Shown: positions 52,897 through 62,402, counted from the stretch's first letter. The stretch: DNA of 64,000 bases from Neisseria subflava (GCF_003044935.1 NZ_POXP01000001.1:434001-498000); one strand, 5' to 3'. A program made the numbers and translations. Notes: a model not told the origin generated them from the sequence alone.

Positions 52897-54588
52897 ATGA
52901 CTCTAAAAAACAAATCTATTATTACGGTAGTTTTACTATTAATTTCTTTCATATTAGGCTGTTACCTTTCAGGCTTTATCCTGCTGCAATGGTTAGGCTT
53001 AGATAAAACGCCCTTACTACTTACAACATGGTTCAAATACTATAATACGTCGGATATTCCTCAGGTTGCTAAATATTCACTGCAAATTAAAACATCAGGA
53101 ATTGTTGGATTTGGTTTTACTTTTCTGATTGCCCTGCTTGGTTTAATTCCTATTTGGCGCACTGCCTCCCAAAGTCTTCATGGGGAAGCACGATTTGCAG
53201 GGATGGCTGATTTGACAAAAGCAGGATTTTTCAAACAAACAGATACTTCAATTGTCGTCGGTAAATACAACGGCAAATTGTTACATTACAATGGCCAGCA
53301 ATTCGCATTGTTGGCAGCGCCGACACGTTCAGGTAAAGGTGTCGGTATCGTTATTCCGAACCTGTTAAGTTATAAAGGATCGGTAGTTGTTTTGGACATC
53401 AAACAGGAGAACTTCAATTTAACTAGCGGCTACCGCAAAGAAGTATTAGGTCAGGAAGTCTATTTGTTCAACCCGTTTGCCGAAGATGGAAGGACACACC
53501 GTTGGAATCCGTTTACCTACGTTTCTTCTGATCCTGACCAGCGAGTATCGGATTTAATGTCGATAGCTGCAATGCTATATCCTGATGGAGATAGCCGTGA
53601 TAAGTTCTGGGTAGCGCAGGCAAGAAATGCGTTTTTGGCGTTTTCACTTTATTGTTTTGATGAGCATGAAGCAATGGCTGACTTTTCTGTGGAGGGCAAA
53701 GAAAATGAGCCAGCTTGTACATTAGGGAAAATATATCGCCTTTCATCAGGTAATGGAACAGAGCTCAAGGAGTATTTTACATCTTTATCACAACAACCAT
53801 ATCTCAGCGAGGCTACAAAAACTGCTTTTTCCGGTTTAATCTCTCAGGAAAAAGAAACCTTTGGTTCTATCATGGGTACGTTTAAAGAACCTCTCAACCC
53901 ATGGATTAATCCCGTCATTGATGCCGCCACTTCCGCTGATGATTTTCTGTTGACTGACGTACGTAAAAAGAAAATGACTGTTTATATCGGCATTCTTCCT
54001 AACAAACTTGCTGAATCAAGAGTCATTGTTAACCTCTTTTTCTCTCAACTTATCAACCAAAATACGAAAGAGCTACCTCAGGATAATCCAGATTTAAAAC
54101 ACCAATGTATGTTGTTAATGGACGAATTCACAAGTATCGGTAAAGTTGAAATTATTGCTCATTCTGTCAGCTATATGGCAGGTTACAACATTCGCCTATT
54201 TCCGATTATACAATCAGTTGCCCAGCTGGATGCTGTTTATGGCAAAGAATATGCACGTACTATTATCACTAACCATGCTTTGCAAATCATCTATACACCT
54301 AGAGAACAGCAGGATGCAAATGAATACTCTGAAATGTTGGGCTATACTACAGTGAAAAGAAAAAATATCAGCCGTGGTCGTGAACGTAGTGTCTCGGAAA
54401 GCGAAGAGCGCCGCGCACTGATGTTGCCGCAAGAGTTAAAGGCAATGAGCCAAGATAAGGAAATTATCCTTTACGAAGGTATGTCACATCCGGCGCAAGT
54501 GGGGAAAATCCGTTATTACCAAGATGGGACATTTACTAAACGATTGATGGGGTCAGTAAAGGTCGCCTCGTTAAAAGGAAAACGGTAA
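52897..54588 (+). CDS. virD4: T4SS coupling protein VirD4
   Basis: Substrate-recruiting ATPase (563 aa) with two N-terminal TM segments (about 5-30 and 68-90), a TraG/VirD4 domain with Walker A APTRSGKGVGIV near residue 142, and Walker B LLMDEFTSIG near 405. In the Xanthomonas system VirD4 binds effectors by their XVIPCD tails; the adjacent putative effector here has such a tail. Confidence 0.94.
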   Translation: MTLKNKSIITVVLLLISFILGCYLSGFILLQWLGLDKTPLLLTTWFKYYNTSDIPQVAKYSLQIKTSGIVGFGFTFLIALLGLIPIWRTASQSLHGEARFAGMADLTKAGFFKQTDTSIVVGKYNGKLLHYNGQQFALLAAPTRSGKGVGIVIPNLLSYKGSVVVLDIKQENFNLTSGYRKEVLGQEVYLFNPFAEDGRTHRWNPFTYVSSDPDQRVSDLMSIAAMLYPDGDSRDKFWVAQARNAFLAFSLYCFDEHEAMADFSVEGKENEPACTLGKIYRLSSGNGTELKEYFTSLSQQPYLSEATKTAFSGLISQEKETFGSIMGTFKEPLNPWINPVIDAATSADDFLLTDVRKKKMTVYIGILPNKLAESRVIVNLFFSQLINQNTKELPQDNPDLKHQCMLLMDEFTSIGKVEIIAHSVSYMAGYNIRLFPIIQSVAQLDAVYGKEYARTIITNHALQIIYTPREQQDANEYSEMLGYTTVKRKNISRGRERSVSESEERRALMLPQELKAMSQDKEIILYEGMSHPAQVGKIRYYQDGTFTKRLMGSVKVASLKGKR

Positions 54589-54603
54589 TAGTAATGAAAG
54601 TTC

Positions 54604-54615
54604 GAGGCCGTCTGA
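54604..54615 (+). repeat. Single DUS upstream of the putative immunity/effector pair
   Basis: AG-DUS core, unpaired, just after virD4. Confidence 0.85.
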
Positions 54616-54651
54616 AAATGAAATTTGCAAAATGACTAAAAAGGAATTTAT

Positions 54652-55293
54652 ATGAAGCTATTGGCAATTACAGCCATATTAACTGTATGCTTGATGACTT
54701 CCTGTACTCCGCAGATTAGTAATAAAAATATTAAGGATTCTTCCAAGATGCAGAATATAGAAAAAGAAATAACTATGGAACAAGTGCGCAATCGTTGCCG
54801 AAGTATGTTGCACAAAGTGGAAAATCGGGATGATCTAATCAAGCAGATGTATGATACGGCTTTTAAAGATGACTGCCTGTATGCAATGTATGCGCTAGAA
54901 TTAGAAGATATTTGGCAAATTCCAGTTGTTGAAGGACATGTTAATAATCATTTCGAAAATTTTACTTCCCCTATTGGATTATATGTGGCAGTACGTCATA
55001 CCTCATATAAAACCAGTTTCATTATTTTACCGACCAAACAATATTTCAAAGAAAAAATAAGTATTTTTCCTGAAAACAGATTTCCTGATTTTTTACCAAA
55101 GCCTAAGGAGAAAGAAATGCCTCCTGAGTATGGAGATTATTATCCACGACGTGGAACTGACCCGATTAAAGAGCTGGTTGATTACTACTGGCGTGAAAAT
55201 GGTCGTGAAATAATTGCAGCAAACAACGGTTCTGGAGCAATCACATCATTTACTTTTTATAGTAATACAGAAATGAGTCCGATGGGTTATTGA
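54652..55293 (+). CDS. Putative immunity lipoprotein (X-Tfi-like)
   Basis: Lipoprotein of 213 aa (lipobox LMTSC), so periplasmic. The domain has no recognised family (conserved-looking KDDCLYAMYALELEDIWQIP, FTSPIGLYVAVRHTS, DYYWRENGREIIAANNGSGAI). It ends 18 nt before the putative effector gene. In Xanthomonas antibacterial T4SS loci, immunity lipoprotein genes are typically placed next to and before their effector genes; the assignment is by position and lipobox. Confidence 0.65.
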   Translation: MKLLAITAILTVCLMTSCTPQISNKNIKDSSKMQNIEKEITMEQVRNRCRSMLHKVENRDDLIKQMYDTAFKDDCLYAMYALELEDIWQIPVVEGHVNNHFENFTSPIGLYVAVRHTSYKTSFIILPTKQYFKEKISIFPENRFPDFLPKPKEKEMPPEYGDYYPRRGTDPIKELVDYYWRENGREIIAANNGSGAITSFTFYSNTEMSPMGY

Positions 55294-55311
55294 TACAGAG
55301 ACTAATATATA

Positions 55312-57018
55312 ATGACTAAATTAAACGAAAAAGCAGAAACTCAATTAAGAATATTAGGTTTTCATAATAAACGGTTCAACTCCACTATGTCAGAATTGGA
55401 CAGGATAAAGGCAGATTATGAGCTGGTTAGACAAATTAATCAGTTTAGCAGTAACGGACAAGGTTTTTTCGAAGCTAAAGATAGCAAGAGTAATGCATAC
55501 TATAACTCTAAAGATAGAAATATCTATTTTCTACCAGGTTCAAAGTATACTACTGCTACAGCAGTAGCCCATGAAATAGGACATGCATTGGGTAAATATC
55601 AGGCTAAATCAGCGAGTTATTATAATACTGCTAAAGCTTATGCTCAAGCACGAGGCTATGGAGAAGCAGAGGCAATCTTTAATGAAGCACGTATGATTGC
55701 TTATGAAGAGCGAAATAATGGAAGTGCCTATAGTACTCAAATTAGCGGTGATCTTTATCCTTATATCAAGGGTAAATCTTTTGAGCAAGTTAAGGATTTG
55801 ATTGCTCGCCAAAATATGTATGGTATGCGTCCAAATTCAGAAGAAAATGAATCGATTAAATTGAGTTATTATGAAAAGGATATTTATTACTTTCTGAATA
55901 CCCGTACCAATTTTACCAAAGACTTTTCTGAGGCATTCTTAAGGCCGGAAGATAAACAAGTATTTGTTAAACATATGGCAAATTATGACACTTTTGGAAA
56001 TAAGGGTAACAATAAAGTCGTTGCTGATGGATCATATAGCCGTGATAGTTTATTAATAGGCAGATCTAAGACTTTCTTAAAAAGTGGTGCATATATGTAT
56101 GGAGATGCCGGTGATGATATTCTAAAAGGTACTAATCAAAATGACATTTTATTAGGCGGTAGTGGTAATGATGTATTAATTGGTGGTAATGGTAATGATG
56201 TTTTAGCCGGTAATTCCGGAAGAGATAAATTATTTGGTGGTAAAGGACATGACAAATATCGTGCTGATAATTTAGATATTATCCGAGATTCAGACGGCAA
56301 GGGTGAAGTGTCATTAAATGGCCATATATTACAGGGTGGTGTACGTGATTTATCTCAACCAAACCGTTTCGTTTACCGTAGTGCTAGAATGGTATATGAA
56401 TGGGATAGAAATACAGGGACATTAGATGTAAATGGTCTTAAAATTGAAAATTTCAAAAATGGTGATTTAGGAATTCATTTAAAAGAACAAAAAACAGGCC
56501 AAAAAACAGGCCAATATAATGATGTTGTTAGAGTACATTCTGCTACGGGAATAGATGGTATTAAGATTTTGCGTCAACCTCGGAATACCAACATGGCTCA
56601 TACTTCAGCTCCTAGCAATGGGGATGATATGTACACTAATCAGCCTTTGAATTTGGAAGCAATCCCGCAAAATGCCCTAAATATCTATCAGCAGAGTAAA
56701 AAAATTTTTACTGAATTCTGTAATAAAAAAGATATTATCTACGATGAAAGAAGCCTAGATAATATTGCTATGGCACTGGCTGCTGAAGGGTACGCAAACA
56801 AGATGAGAGGTGCATCTCTTATTAATATCAAAGAAAATGGACATATTCTTATTGGTGATAAAGCTCCTGAATTAAGAACTGCTTCTGTGGATATGCAGAA
56901 AGCTGCGGTTACTCCGATAGAGGAGAGTATTATCAAAGTACAAACAACAACTCAGCAATTTGAATTAGAAACACAACAAAAGCAGTTAACACAAGCCAGA
57001 TGGCTGAGTATTTCTTAG
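55312..57018 (+). CDS. Putative T4SS effector: HExxH metallopeptidase-like, RTX repeats, XVIPCD-like tail
   Basis: 568 aa without a Sec signal. A zinc-peptidase motif HEIGH lies at residues 87-91 (TAVAHEIGHALGKYQ). RTX-type repeats (about 264-317, GGSGNDVLIGGNGNDVLAGNSG) follow. The C-terminal ~120 residues contain SLDNIAMALAAEGY, ILIGDKAPELRTASVDMQ and KAAVTPIEESI, then a Gln-rich end. These match the pattern I know for XVIPCDs (DPAxxRAxVxTxxAxxTPVExS, Gln-rich tail). It sits between virD4 and virB11, directly after a lipoprotein gene. A T4SS-delivered periplasmic toxin is the best reading; the target is unknown. Confidence 0.75.
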   Translation: MTKLNEKAETQLRILGFHNKRFNSTMSELDRIKADYELVRQINQFSSNGQGFFEAKDSKSNAYYNSKDRNIYFLPGSKYTTATAVAHEIGHALGKYQAKSASYYNTAKAYAQARGYGEAEAIFNEARMIAYEERNNGSAYSTQISGDLYPYIKGKSFEQVKDLIARQNMYGMRPNSEENESIKLSYYEKDIYYFLNTRTNFTKDFSEAFLRPEDKQVFVKHMANYDTFGNKGNNKVVADGSYSRDSLLIGRSKTFLKSGAYMYGDAGDDILKGTNQNDILLGGSGNDVLIGGNGNDVLAGNSGRDKLFGGKGHDKYRADNLDIIRDSDGKGEVSLNGHILQGGVRDLSQPNRFVYRSARMVYEWDRNTGTLDVNGLKIENFKNGDLGIHLKEQKTGQKTGQYNDVVRVHSATGIDGIKILRQPRNTNMAHTSAPSNGDDMYTNQPLNLEAIPQNALNIYQQSKKIFTEFCNKKDIIYDERSLDNIAMALAAEGYANKMRGASLINIKENGHILIGDKAPELRTASVDMQKAAVTPIEESIIKVQTTTQQFELETQQKQLTQARWLSIS

Positions 57019-57089
57019 GCTAAAATGAAAAATACACCTAAGGTTCAAGTATTATTGTAATTAAATTTTTGAATAAACTTATTTTAAAC

Positions 57090-58109
57090 ATGGATGAATT
57101 AAACTCAACAATTTCAGCAGATTTCTTAGATTATCAATACGAAGTATTGGGAATTACCTCTTTCCTGAAAGATCCTGATGTTACAGAAATTTGTATTAAT
57201 AGGCCGGGAGAGGTATTTCTTGAGACTTCTCGAGGTTGGAAAAAGGTAGAAGTAGATACGCTAAACTTTGATAGGGCACGTCAGTTCTGTACAGCTGTTG
57301 TTAATGAAAGTAATACTGGTCAACGAATTACAGAGGCAGAGCCGATGGTATCGTTGACATTCCCAACAGGACAACGTGCCCAATTTGTGATTCCTCCTGC
57401 CTGTGATGCAGGAAAAGCTTCAATTACGATCCGTTTGCCATCAAAACACACAAAGAGCTTAAGTCAGTATAGTAAAGATGGTTTCTTTAGTCAGATTATT
57501 GAGTTAAATGGAGAATTATCTCCTCAAGATAAGGAATTAGTAGAACTGAAGAACAATCGGAACTACGAAGAATTTTTTAAAAAAGCCGTTGAATATAAAA
57601 AGAATATAGTCGTTTCAGGTGCAACTGGTAGCGGTAAGACTACTTTCATGAAAGCATTGGTTAATCACATTCCTTTAAGTGAGCGACTAATCAGCATTGA
57701 GGATGCTAGGGAGCTATTTATTCCTCATGAAAATGTAGTTCATTTACTTTACTCAAAAGGTGGACAAGGTAGTTCAAATATTACGGCAAAAAGTTGTATG
57801 GAATCCTGTCTGCGTATGAAGCCAGATAGAATTATTCTAGCAGAGCTACGTGGTGACGAATCATTTTATTTTATTCGAAATTGTGCATCTGGACACCCGG
57901 GATCTATTACAAGTTGCCATGCTGGTAGCACGGAACAAACATGGGATCAATTAGCATTAATGGTAAAAGCTTCACCAGAAGGAAGTGGTCTGGAGTTTGA
58001 AGTTATTAAAAACCTGCTTAGACAGACCATTGATATTGTTGTGCACATTAAAGCTCATGCTGGACAACGTTATATTACGGGTATTGATTTTAATCCTATC
58101 AAAACTTGA
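57090..58109 (+). CDS. virB11: T4SS ATPase VirB11
   Basis: Hexameric traffic ATPase (339 aa) with an N-terminal domain (VTEICINRPGEVFLET), Walker A VVSGATGSGKTTFMKAL near residue 176, an Asp box (ISIEDARELFIP), Walker B (PDRIILAELRGDESFYF) and a His box (GHPGSITSCHAGS). ATG 57090 (MDELNSTIS) is preferred over TTG 57069. It is separated from virB10 by virD4 and the effector pair, an unusual order. Confidence 0.94.
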   Translation: MDELNSTISADFLDYQYEVLGITSFLKDPDVTEICINRPGEVFLETSRGWKKVEVDTLNFDRARQFCTAVVNESNTGQRITEAEPMVSLTFPTGQRAQFVIPPACDAGKASITIRLPSKHTKSLSQYSKDGFFSQIIELNGELSPQDKELVELKNNRNYEEFFKKAVEYKKNIVVSGATGSGKTTFMKALVNHIPLSERLISIEDARELFIPHENVVHLLYSKGGQGSSNITAKSCMESCLRMKPDRIILAELRGDESFYFIRNCASGHPGSITSCHAGSTEQTWDQLALMVKASPEGSGLEFEVIKNLLRQTIDIVVHIKAHAGQRYITGIDFNPIKT

Positions 58110-58210
58110 TATTGAACATGATGCAATTGAAGCAATATATCATTTGGATGATACAGAATGTGTGAAACATAAAAAGCAACCGTAGGTTTATGTTGTTAAG
58201 GTTGTGGCTT

Positions 58211-58242
58211 AAAGGCCGTCTGAAAATCTTTCAGACGGCCTT
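58211..58242 (+). terminator. DUS hairpin at the right end of the T4SS island
   Basis: Inverted AG-DUS pair (AAGGCCGTCTGAAAA / TTTCAGACGGCCTT) about 100 nt past virB11. Confidence 0.8.
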
Positions 58243-58274
58243 AATGCTTTACTACTTAAAACCATCAGGTTCAT

Positions 58275-59507
58275 TTAGCGGAATTCAAACAGCTCTTGAT
58301 GCAATGAGAGTGTCTTAAGACTTCCTGCAATTATGACTACCACAAAGCCATAGGCTGCGAGTTTTACTATTCTGAACGCCTTGTGCAATATGATCAGTGG
58401 ACAATCTTTGAGTTTCAGAAGGAATATAGTAGAACGTAACATTCGCTTGTTGAGCTAAATCTTTCCATTGGTCGATTATTTCTGCAGATAAATTTCTATC
58501 GGCATGGAACCAGTCAATCGTTTGAAAGGCGTAAAACCAATACTGTTACTCACCCAAATTTGTTCATTTTTATCTGAAAAATTGAAGCGGCCATATGCAC
58601 CATCAATTTGAATGGTATCGCTGATGTTCAAACGTTGAGGCAGACGATGGGTGTAGTCTCCCAAGTCTTTGATAATAAGATTGATTTGTTGATTTTCAGG
58701 ATTCCAGTTGGAAGCGATGGTAAATGGGTGGCTTTCTCCATGTGCAGGTAAAAAGAGGAATTGACCGGCTGGTGCCTTGCCATTTTTGCGCATTCAGGGT
58801 AAGTGAAAGAAGGGAGCCGTTTTGGTTCATGGCAGTTACTGTTGCCGTTTGCGGTTTACCAATGCGTTTAAAGAGGGCGGGGAGCGAACAAATACTACCG
58901 AAGAATAGGGCGGTAGCCAGCAACCAGCCAAGTGGCTGAGCCCAGTAAGTAAAGTTTGCCAATACAATGGTGTGCCATACAAGTGCAAGATAGACTGGGA
59001 CAATTAAGATGTGACGTTTGGCAAACCAACGGTAGGGAATAAGTTGGATCAGTGCGATAACCAATAAGACGACTGCAACGTAAAAAGCAATCTCACCCAC
59101 TTCTTCAGCAAAATGACGCTGGGTAACCAACCAATCTTTTAAAGTCAAGACTTCCTGCATCGGCGGGCGCGGCGGCTTTTTGCCGTCAAACAGTCCGAGT
59201 TTTACCAGCCATTTGGGAAATTGCTTACTGGTCCAATGCAGGATACTGCCTGAAAGGGCAATTATGCCCAACCATTTATGCAGGCGGTACATTTTATCCA
59301 ATCCGCCAAATAGTCCTTCCAACATTTTGGGATGTACTGCAAGAATCATACAAGCACTCATGGCCAGTATGCTGATGCTACTGGTGAACTGTAATAATAG
59401 GTTGCGTATGGGAAATACACCCACTTGTCTGGAAATGGCGCGGCAAACAGCCATAAAGCGAATATGCCGCCGAAAAAGATGGCTAAGGTCAGTTTGAGAT
59501 TTCTCAT
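58275..59507 (-). pseudogene. Ferric reductase-like transmembrane flavoprotein, multiply frameshifted
   Basis: Original start ATG 59507 (MRNLKLTLAIFFGGIFALW, AGGAAC site). The frame shifts near 59395-59410 into the long membrane part (MYRLHKWLGIIALSGSILHW, VYLALVWHTIVL). It shifts again near 58780, into the FAD-binding part (APAGQFLFLPAHGESHPFTIAS), again near 58525 (after SNSIGFTPF), and again near 58325, ending in HQELFEFR and a stop at 58275. Intact relatives have FRD membrane, FAD and NAD domains and move electrons across the inner membrane. At least four shifts mark it as dead here. Confidence 0.85.
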
Positions 59508-59616
59508 TTTGGTTGTTCCTTATGGATGGGAATATGAAGCGGCCTGCCGTTTGCGGGGATTGTATGTGGGGAAAATTAGATGGAAATTATTGGTGTGGGT
59601 AAAGGTTTACCTGTTG

Positions 59617-59681
59617 AGGCCGTCTGAAAAGTACAGGCTGCTTTTTGGGTTTTCAGACGACCTCCAGAGCAGCCTGTACTC
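59617..59681. repeat. Nested inverted repeats: degenerate DUS pair within a GTACAGGCTGCT repeat
   Basis: A DUS at 59617-59628 is followed by GTACAGGCTGCT (59631-59642). A mutated DUS arm (CAGACGACCT) and then AGCAGCCTGTAC (about 59668-59679) complete the structure. Probable terminator downstream of the GlxA-type gene. Confidence 0.6.
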
Positions 59682-59707
59682 AGGTATTTTGGATTGACTA
59701 ACGCGAG

Positions 59708-60637
59708 CTATCTGCCAAATACTTTCCGCCAGGCATTCGGATTGATTTTAAACTTGGCTTTGAACTGCAAACGTAGGTTTGCCGCACTGCCGAAGCCGCT
59801 TTGTTCGGCGATGCGTTCTATCGGTAAATCCGTATTTTCCAATAAGTCCTGTACCTGCCATAGCCGCTCTGTGGTGAGCCACTCACCGAAATTCATGCCT
59901 GTGGCTTGAGAAAAATGGCGGATAAAGGTTCGGCGGGAAACGGCTAATTTTTTTGCCAAATCGTCCAAGCGGTATGAGGTGGCAAGGTTTTGGCGCAGTT
60001 CGTCCAATAAGTGATTGATTTTGTCATCGGCGGTACGACGTTCGACAGGTCGGTGGATAAACTGTGCCTGCCCGCCTTCGCGGTGTGGTGCCGCAACCAA
60101 GGTACGGGCAAGGTCGTTGGCAACGGTTGCACCGTGGATTTTGCGGATGAGGTACAGGCAACAATCCAGCCCGCCCGCCGCACCTGCCGATGTTAAGAAG
60201 TTGCCGTCTTCCGCATAAAGGCGGTTGGTATCCAGATGAATTTTGGGGAAACGGCGGACAAAGTCGTCTTCGGCAAGCCAGTGGGTCGCGGCGGTTCTGC
60301 CGTCTAAAAGTCCTGTGTAGGCAAGGGCGTAAGTGCCGTAACATAGGGCGGTGATATGCGCACCACGTTTCGCTGCCCGCTGTAAATTCTCAGCCAGTTC
60401 CGGCGTCGGGGTTTCTTCAATATTGCGCCAGCCTGCGATGACGATGATGTCGGCTTCTTCCGTCAAATCCAATCCGCCGTGTACGGGAATGCTTACGCCC
60501 AGTGCCGTGATAACGTCTTGGCCGTCGTCGGAACAGATTTTCAGGTCAAAGAGTGGATTGTCCCGATAGGCCGTCTGAAAAACAGAAAAGGGAATGTTGA
60601 AGACAAAATCATTCATGCCCGATTGAGCATATAGCAC
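59708..60637 (-). CDS. GlxA-type transcriptional regulator (DJ-1/PfpI + AraC HTH)
   Basis: 309 aa. An N-terminal amidase-like DJ-1/PfpI domain (about 10-185, ITALCYGTYALAYTGLLDGR with nucleophile-like Cys) is followed by an AraC-type double HTH (LAKKLAVSRRTFIRHFSQATGMNFGEWL, IERIAEQSGFGSAANLRLQFKAKF). GTG 60637 or ATG 60616 (MNDFVFNIP) could be the start. It is divergent from the MBL-fold gene, which it may regulate. Confidence 0.87.
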   Translation of the reverse strand: MLYAQSGMNDFVFNIPFSVFQTAYRDNPLFDLKICSDDGQDVITALGVSIPVHGGLDLTEEADIIVIAGWRNIEETPTPELAENLQRAAKRGAHITALCYGTYALAYTGLLDGRTAATHWLAEDDFVRRFPKIHLDTNRLYAEDGNFLTSAGAAGGLDCCLYLIRKIHGATVANDLARTLVAAPHREGGQAQFIHRPVERRTADDKINHLLDELRQNLATSYRLDDLAKKLAVSRRTFIRHFSQATGMNFGEWLTTERLWQVQDLLENTDLPIERIAEQSGFGSAANLRLQFKAKFKINPNAWRKVFGR

Positions 60638-60791
60638 GATTTTTGGGACAGTTTGATTTTGGCGAAACTCGTTATGCTCGTTTTCAGACGATATTTTGGC
60701 ACTATCCTTACGTTTATTGGCAATATTGCCTATTTTAGCCGATGCACCTGCTGCTTAAAATACGCTCCATGATTTTTTAAGGAGCAACATC

Positions 60792-61643
60792 ATGAAATTC
60801 AAGCAATTTATTCTTGCCACTGTTTTGGGCGCGACAGCCTTTTCCGCTTGGGCAGACGATTCATACCAACATATCCGTAACGCTACTGCCAAAGTCGAAT
60901 ACGCAGGACAGACGTTTTTGATTGACCCTTTTTTCGCCCCCAAGCATTCCATGAACGGCTTTGCCGGCACGTTCAATAACCAAGCCAAAATGCCGCTGGT
61001 CGGGCTGCCAATGAGTGTGAATAAAATTTTGGACGGTGTGGATGCAGTTATCGTTACCCATACTCACGAAGACCATTGGGACGAAACCGCCGCACGTTCC
61101 ATTCCGAAAAAACTGCCCGTATATGTGCAGCACCAAGCCGACGCGGCAAAAATCCGCAGCCAAGGCTTTACTGATGTACGCGTGTTGAACGGCAGCACTG
61201 TCTTCAACGGCGTAACCATCAGCAAAACCGGCGGCGTACATGGCACAGAGGCAATGTATGCCAACCCTCAGCTAGCCGAAATCTTAGGTGATGCAATGGG
61301 TGTAGTATTCCAAAGCAGCGGACACAAAACCGCTTATATTATGGGTGATACTGTGTGGACGGCAGATGTAAACAAAGCATTGAACCGCTACAAACCCGAT
61401 TATCTGATTATGAACACGGGCTACGCGCTGATTTCAGGCATTTCAGACGGCATTATTATGGGGACGGCTGATGTATTAAAAGCCAGCCAAGTCATGCCTA
61501 AAGCCAAAATCATCACCGTACACATGGATACCGTGAATCATACCGCCGTCAGCCGCGCCGATATGCGTAAATTTATACGCGGTCAAGGCATTGAAAGCCG
61601 TGTGAACGTTCCGGAAGACGGAGAAATCGTGAAACTGGATTGA
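60792..61643 (+). CDS. Periplasmic MBL-fold metallohydrolase
   Basis: Secreted metallo-beta-lactamase-fold protein (283 aa) with a signal peptide (MKFKQFILATVLGATAFSAWA) and the metal motif THTHEDHWDE near residue 89. Further ligands lie in GGVHGTEAM, YIMGDTVW and TVHMDTVNH. It resembles UlaG/RomA-like hydrolases more than true beta-lactamases. AAGGAG ribosome site. Divergent from the GlxA-type regulator gene. Substrate unknown. Confidence 0.88.
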   Translation: MKFKQFILATVLGATAFSAWADDSYQHIRNATAKVEYAGQTFLIDPFFAPKHSMNGFAGTFNNQAKMPLVGLPMSVNKILDGVDAVIVTHTHEDHWDETAARSIPKKLPVYVQHQADAAKIRSQGFTDVRVLNGSTVFNGVTISKTGGVHGTEAMYANPQLAEILGDAMGVVFQSSGHKTAYIMGDTVWTADVNKALNRYKPDYLIMNTGYALISGISDGIIMGTADVLKASQVMPKAKIITVHMDTVNHTAVSRADMRKFIRGQGIESRVNVPEDGEIVKLD

Positions 61644-61659
61644 TAAACGACACATTACC

Positions 61660-61700
61660 CTAAGCAGCCTGCACCTTGTTTTTCAAAGTGCAGGCTGCTT
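61660..61700 (+). terminator. GCAGCCTGCAC hairpin after the MBL gene
   Basis: AGCAGCCTGCACCTTG / CAAAGTGCAGGCTGCT stem followed by T residues. It uses the same GCAGGCTGC-type repeat as 59631-59679 rather than DUS. Confidence 0.75.
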
Positions 61701-61876
61701 TATTTTTTCGCTGCTTTTGTTAAACCGTCCAACCATGCTTGATGGCCGTTTACCATTGGATTTGGCACAGTTTCTGCCAAGCCTTTGGCGAGTTTGCCGA
61801 TTTGGCTTTCTTCGGTTAATACACGCACGCGGTTGTTAGGCAGGCTTTCTAAAATCCAAGCGCCGAAAATTAAAGT
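61700..61876 (-). pseudogene. C-terminal remnant of an SRPBCC-family protein
   Basis: About 55 residues (FGAWILESLPNNRVRVLTEE ... MVNGHQAWLDGLTKAAKK) resemble the end of SRPBCC/polyketide-cyclase-like proteins. The rest of the gene is missing: at about 61870 the sequence passes into a LysR fragment on the other strand. Confidence 0.6.
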
Positions 61877-62402
61877 GGTGGTGCTGGCGATTAACGAAAG
61901 CATCGTACAAAATCAGCTTGAACAGCAGTAAATTGACTTTGCACTGGTGACACCAGACTTCCAAGCACCGGATATTCACGCAAAAAATTTGTATGATGAA
62001 CGCTACATCTGTGCCGTTCGCCGCGATTACCCAATAGCCCAACAAACAGAACTTACCCTTGAGCAATTTTGTGAGTGAGAGCAAGCCTTAATTTCCTATC
62101 ATGGCGGCAGCTTCAGCGGTGTTATTGACCAAGCCCTGAAAGCGATGTGGCTACAAAGAAATGTCAGCCTATCGGTACAAAACTTTATTGTTTTGCCTGA
62201 ATTACTAGAACAAAGCGATTTATTGGTAGTCGTGCCTGAGCGCTTGATTATTCATTTAAACAATTTCAAACACTTTGAACCGCCCCTTGAAATTCAAGGC
62301 TTCACCAAAACCCTTATTTGGCACGAACGGACACATAAAGATCCTGCATATCGCTGGGTTAGAGAGTTGATAGAAGAGGCTTGTTTGGTTGAAGAGAAAT
62401 AA
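61869..62402 (+). pseudogene. LysR-type regulator fragment (effector domain only)
   Basis: A frame ending at 62402 reads as a LysR substrate-binding domain (IDFALVTPDF, ERYICAVRRDYPIAQ, LLVVVPERLIIH). It contains two in-frame stops (TAA 61929, TGA 62076) and lacks the N-terminal HTH altogether. In relatives such a regulator often adjoins the MdaB-type gene that follows here. Confidence 0.75.

Noticed and set aside
42110-58109. T4SS could be the gonococcal genetic island
   Set aside because: The gonococcal island encodes an F-type system (TraC, TraG, TraH, relaxase TraI, dif sites). Here all components are VirB/VirD4 type and no relaxase or dif-like repeats were seen.
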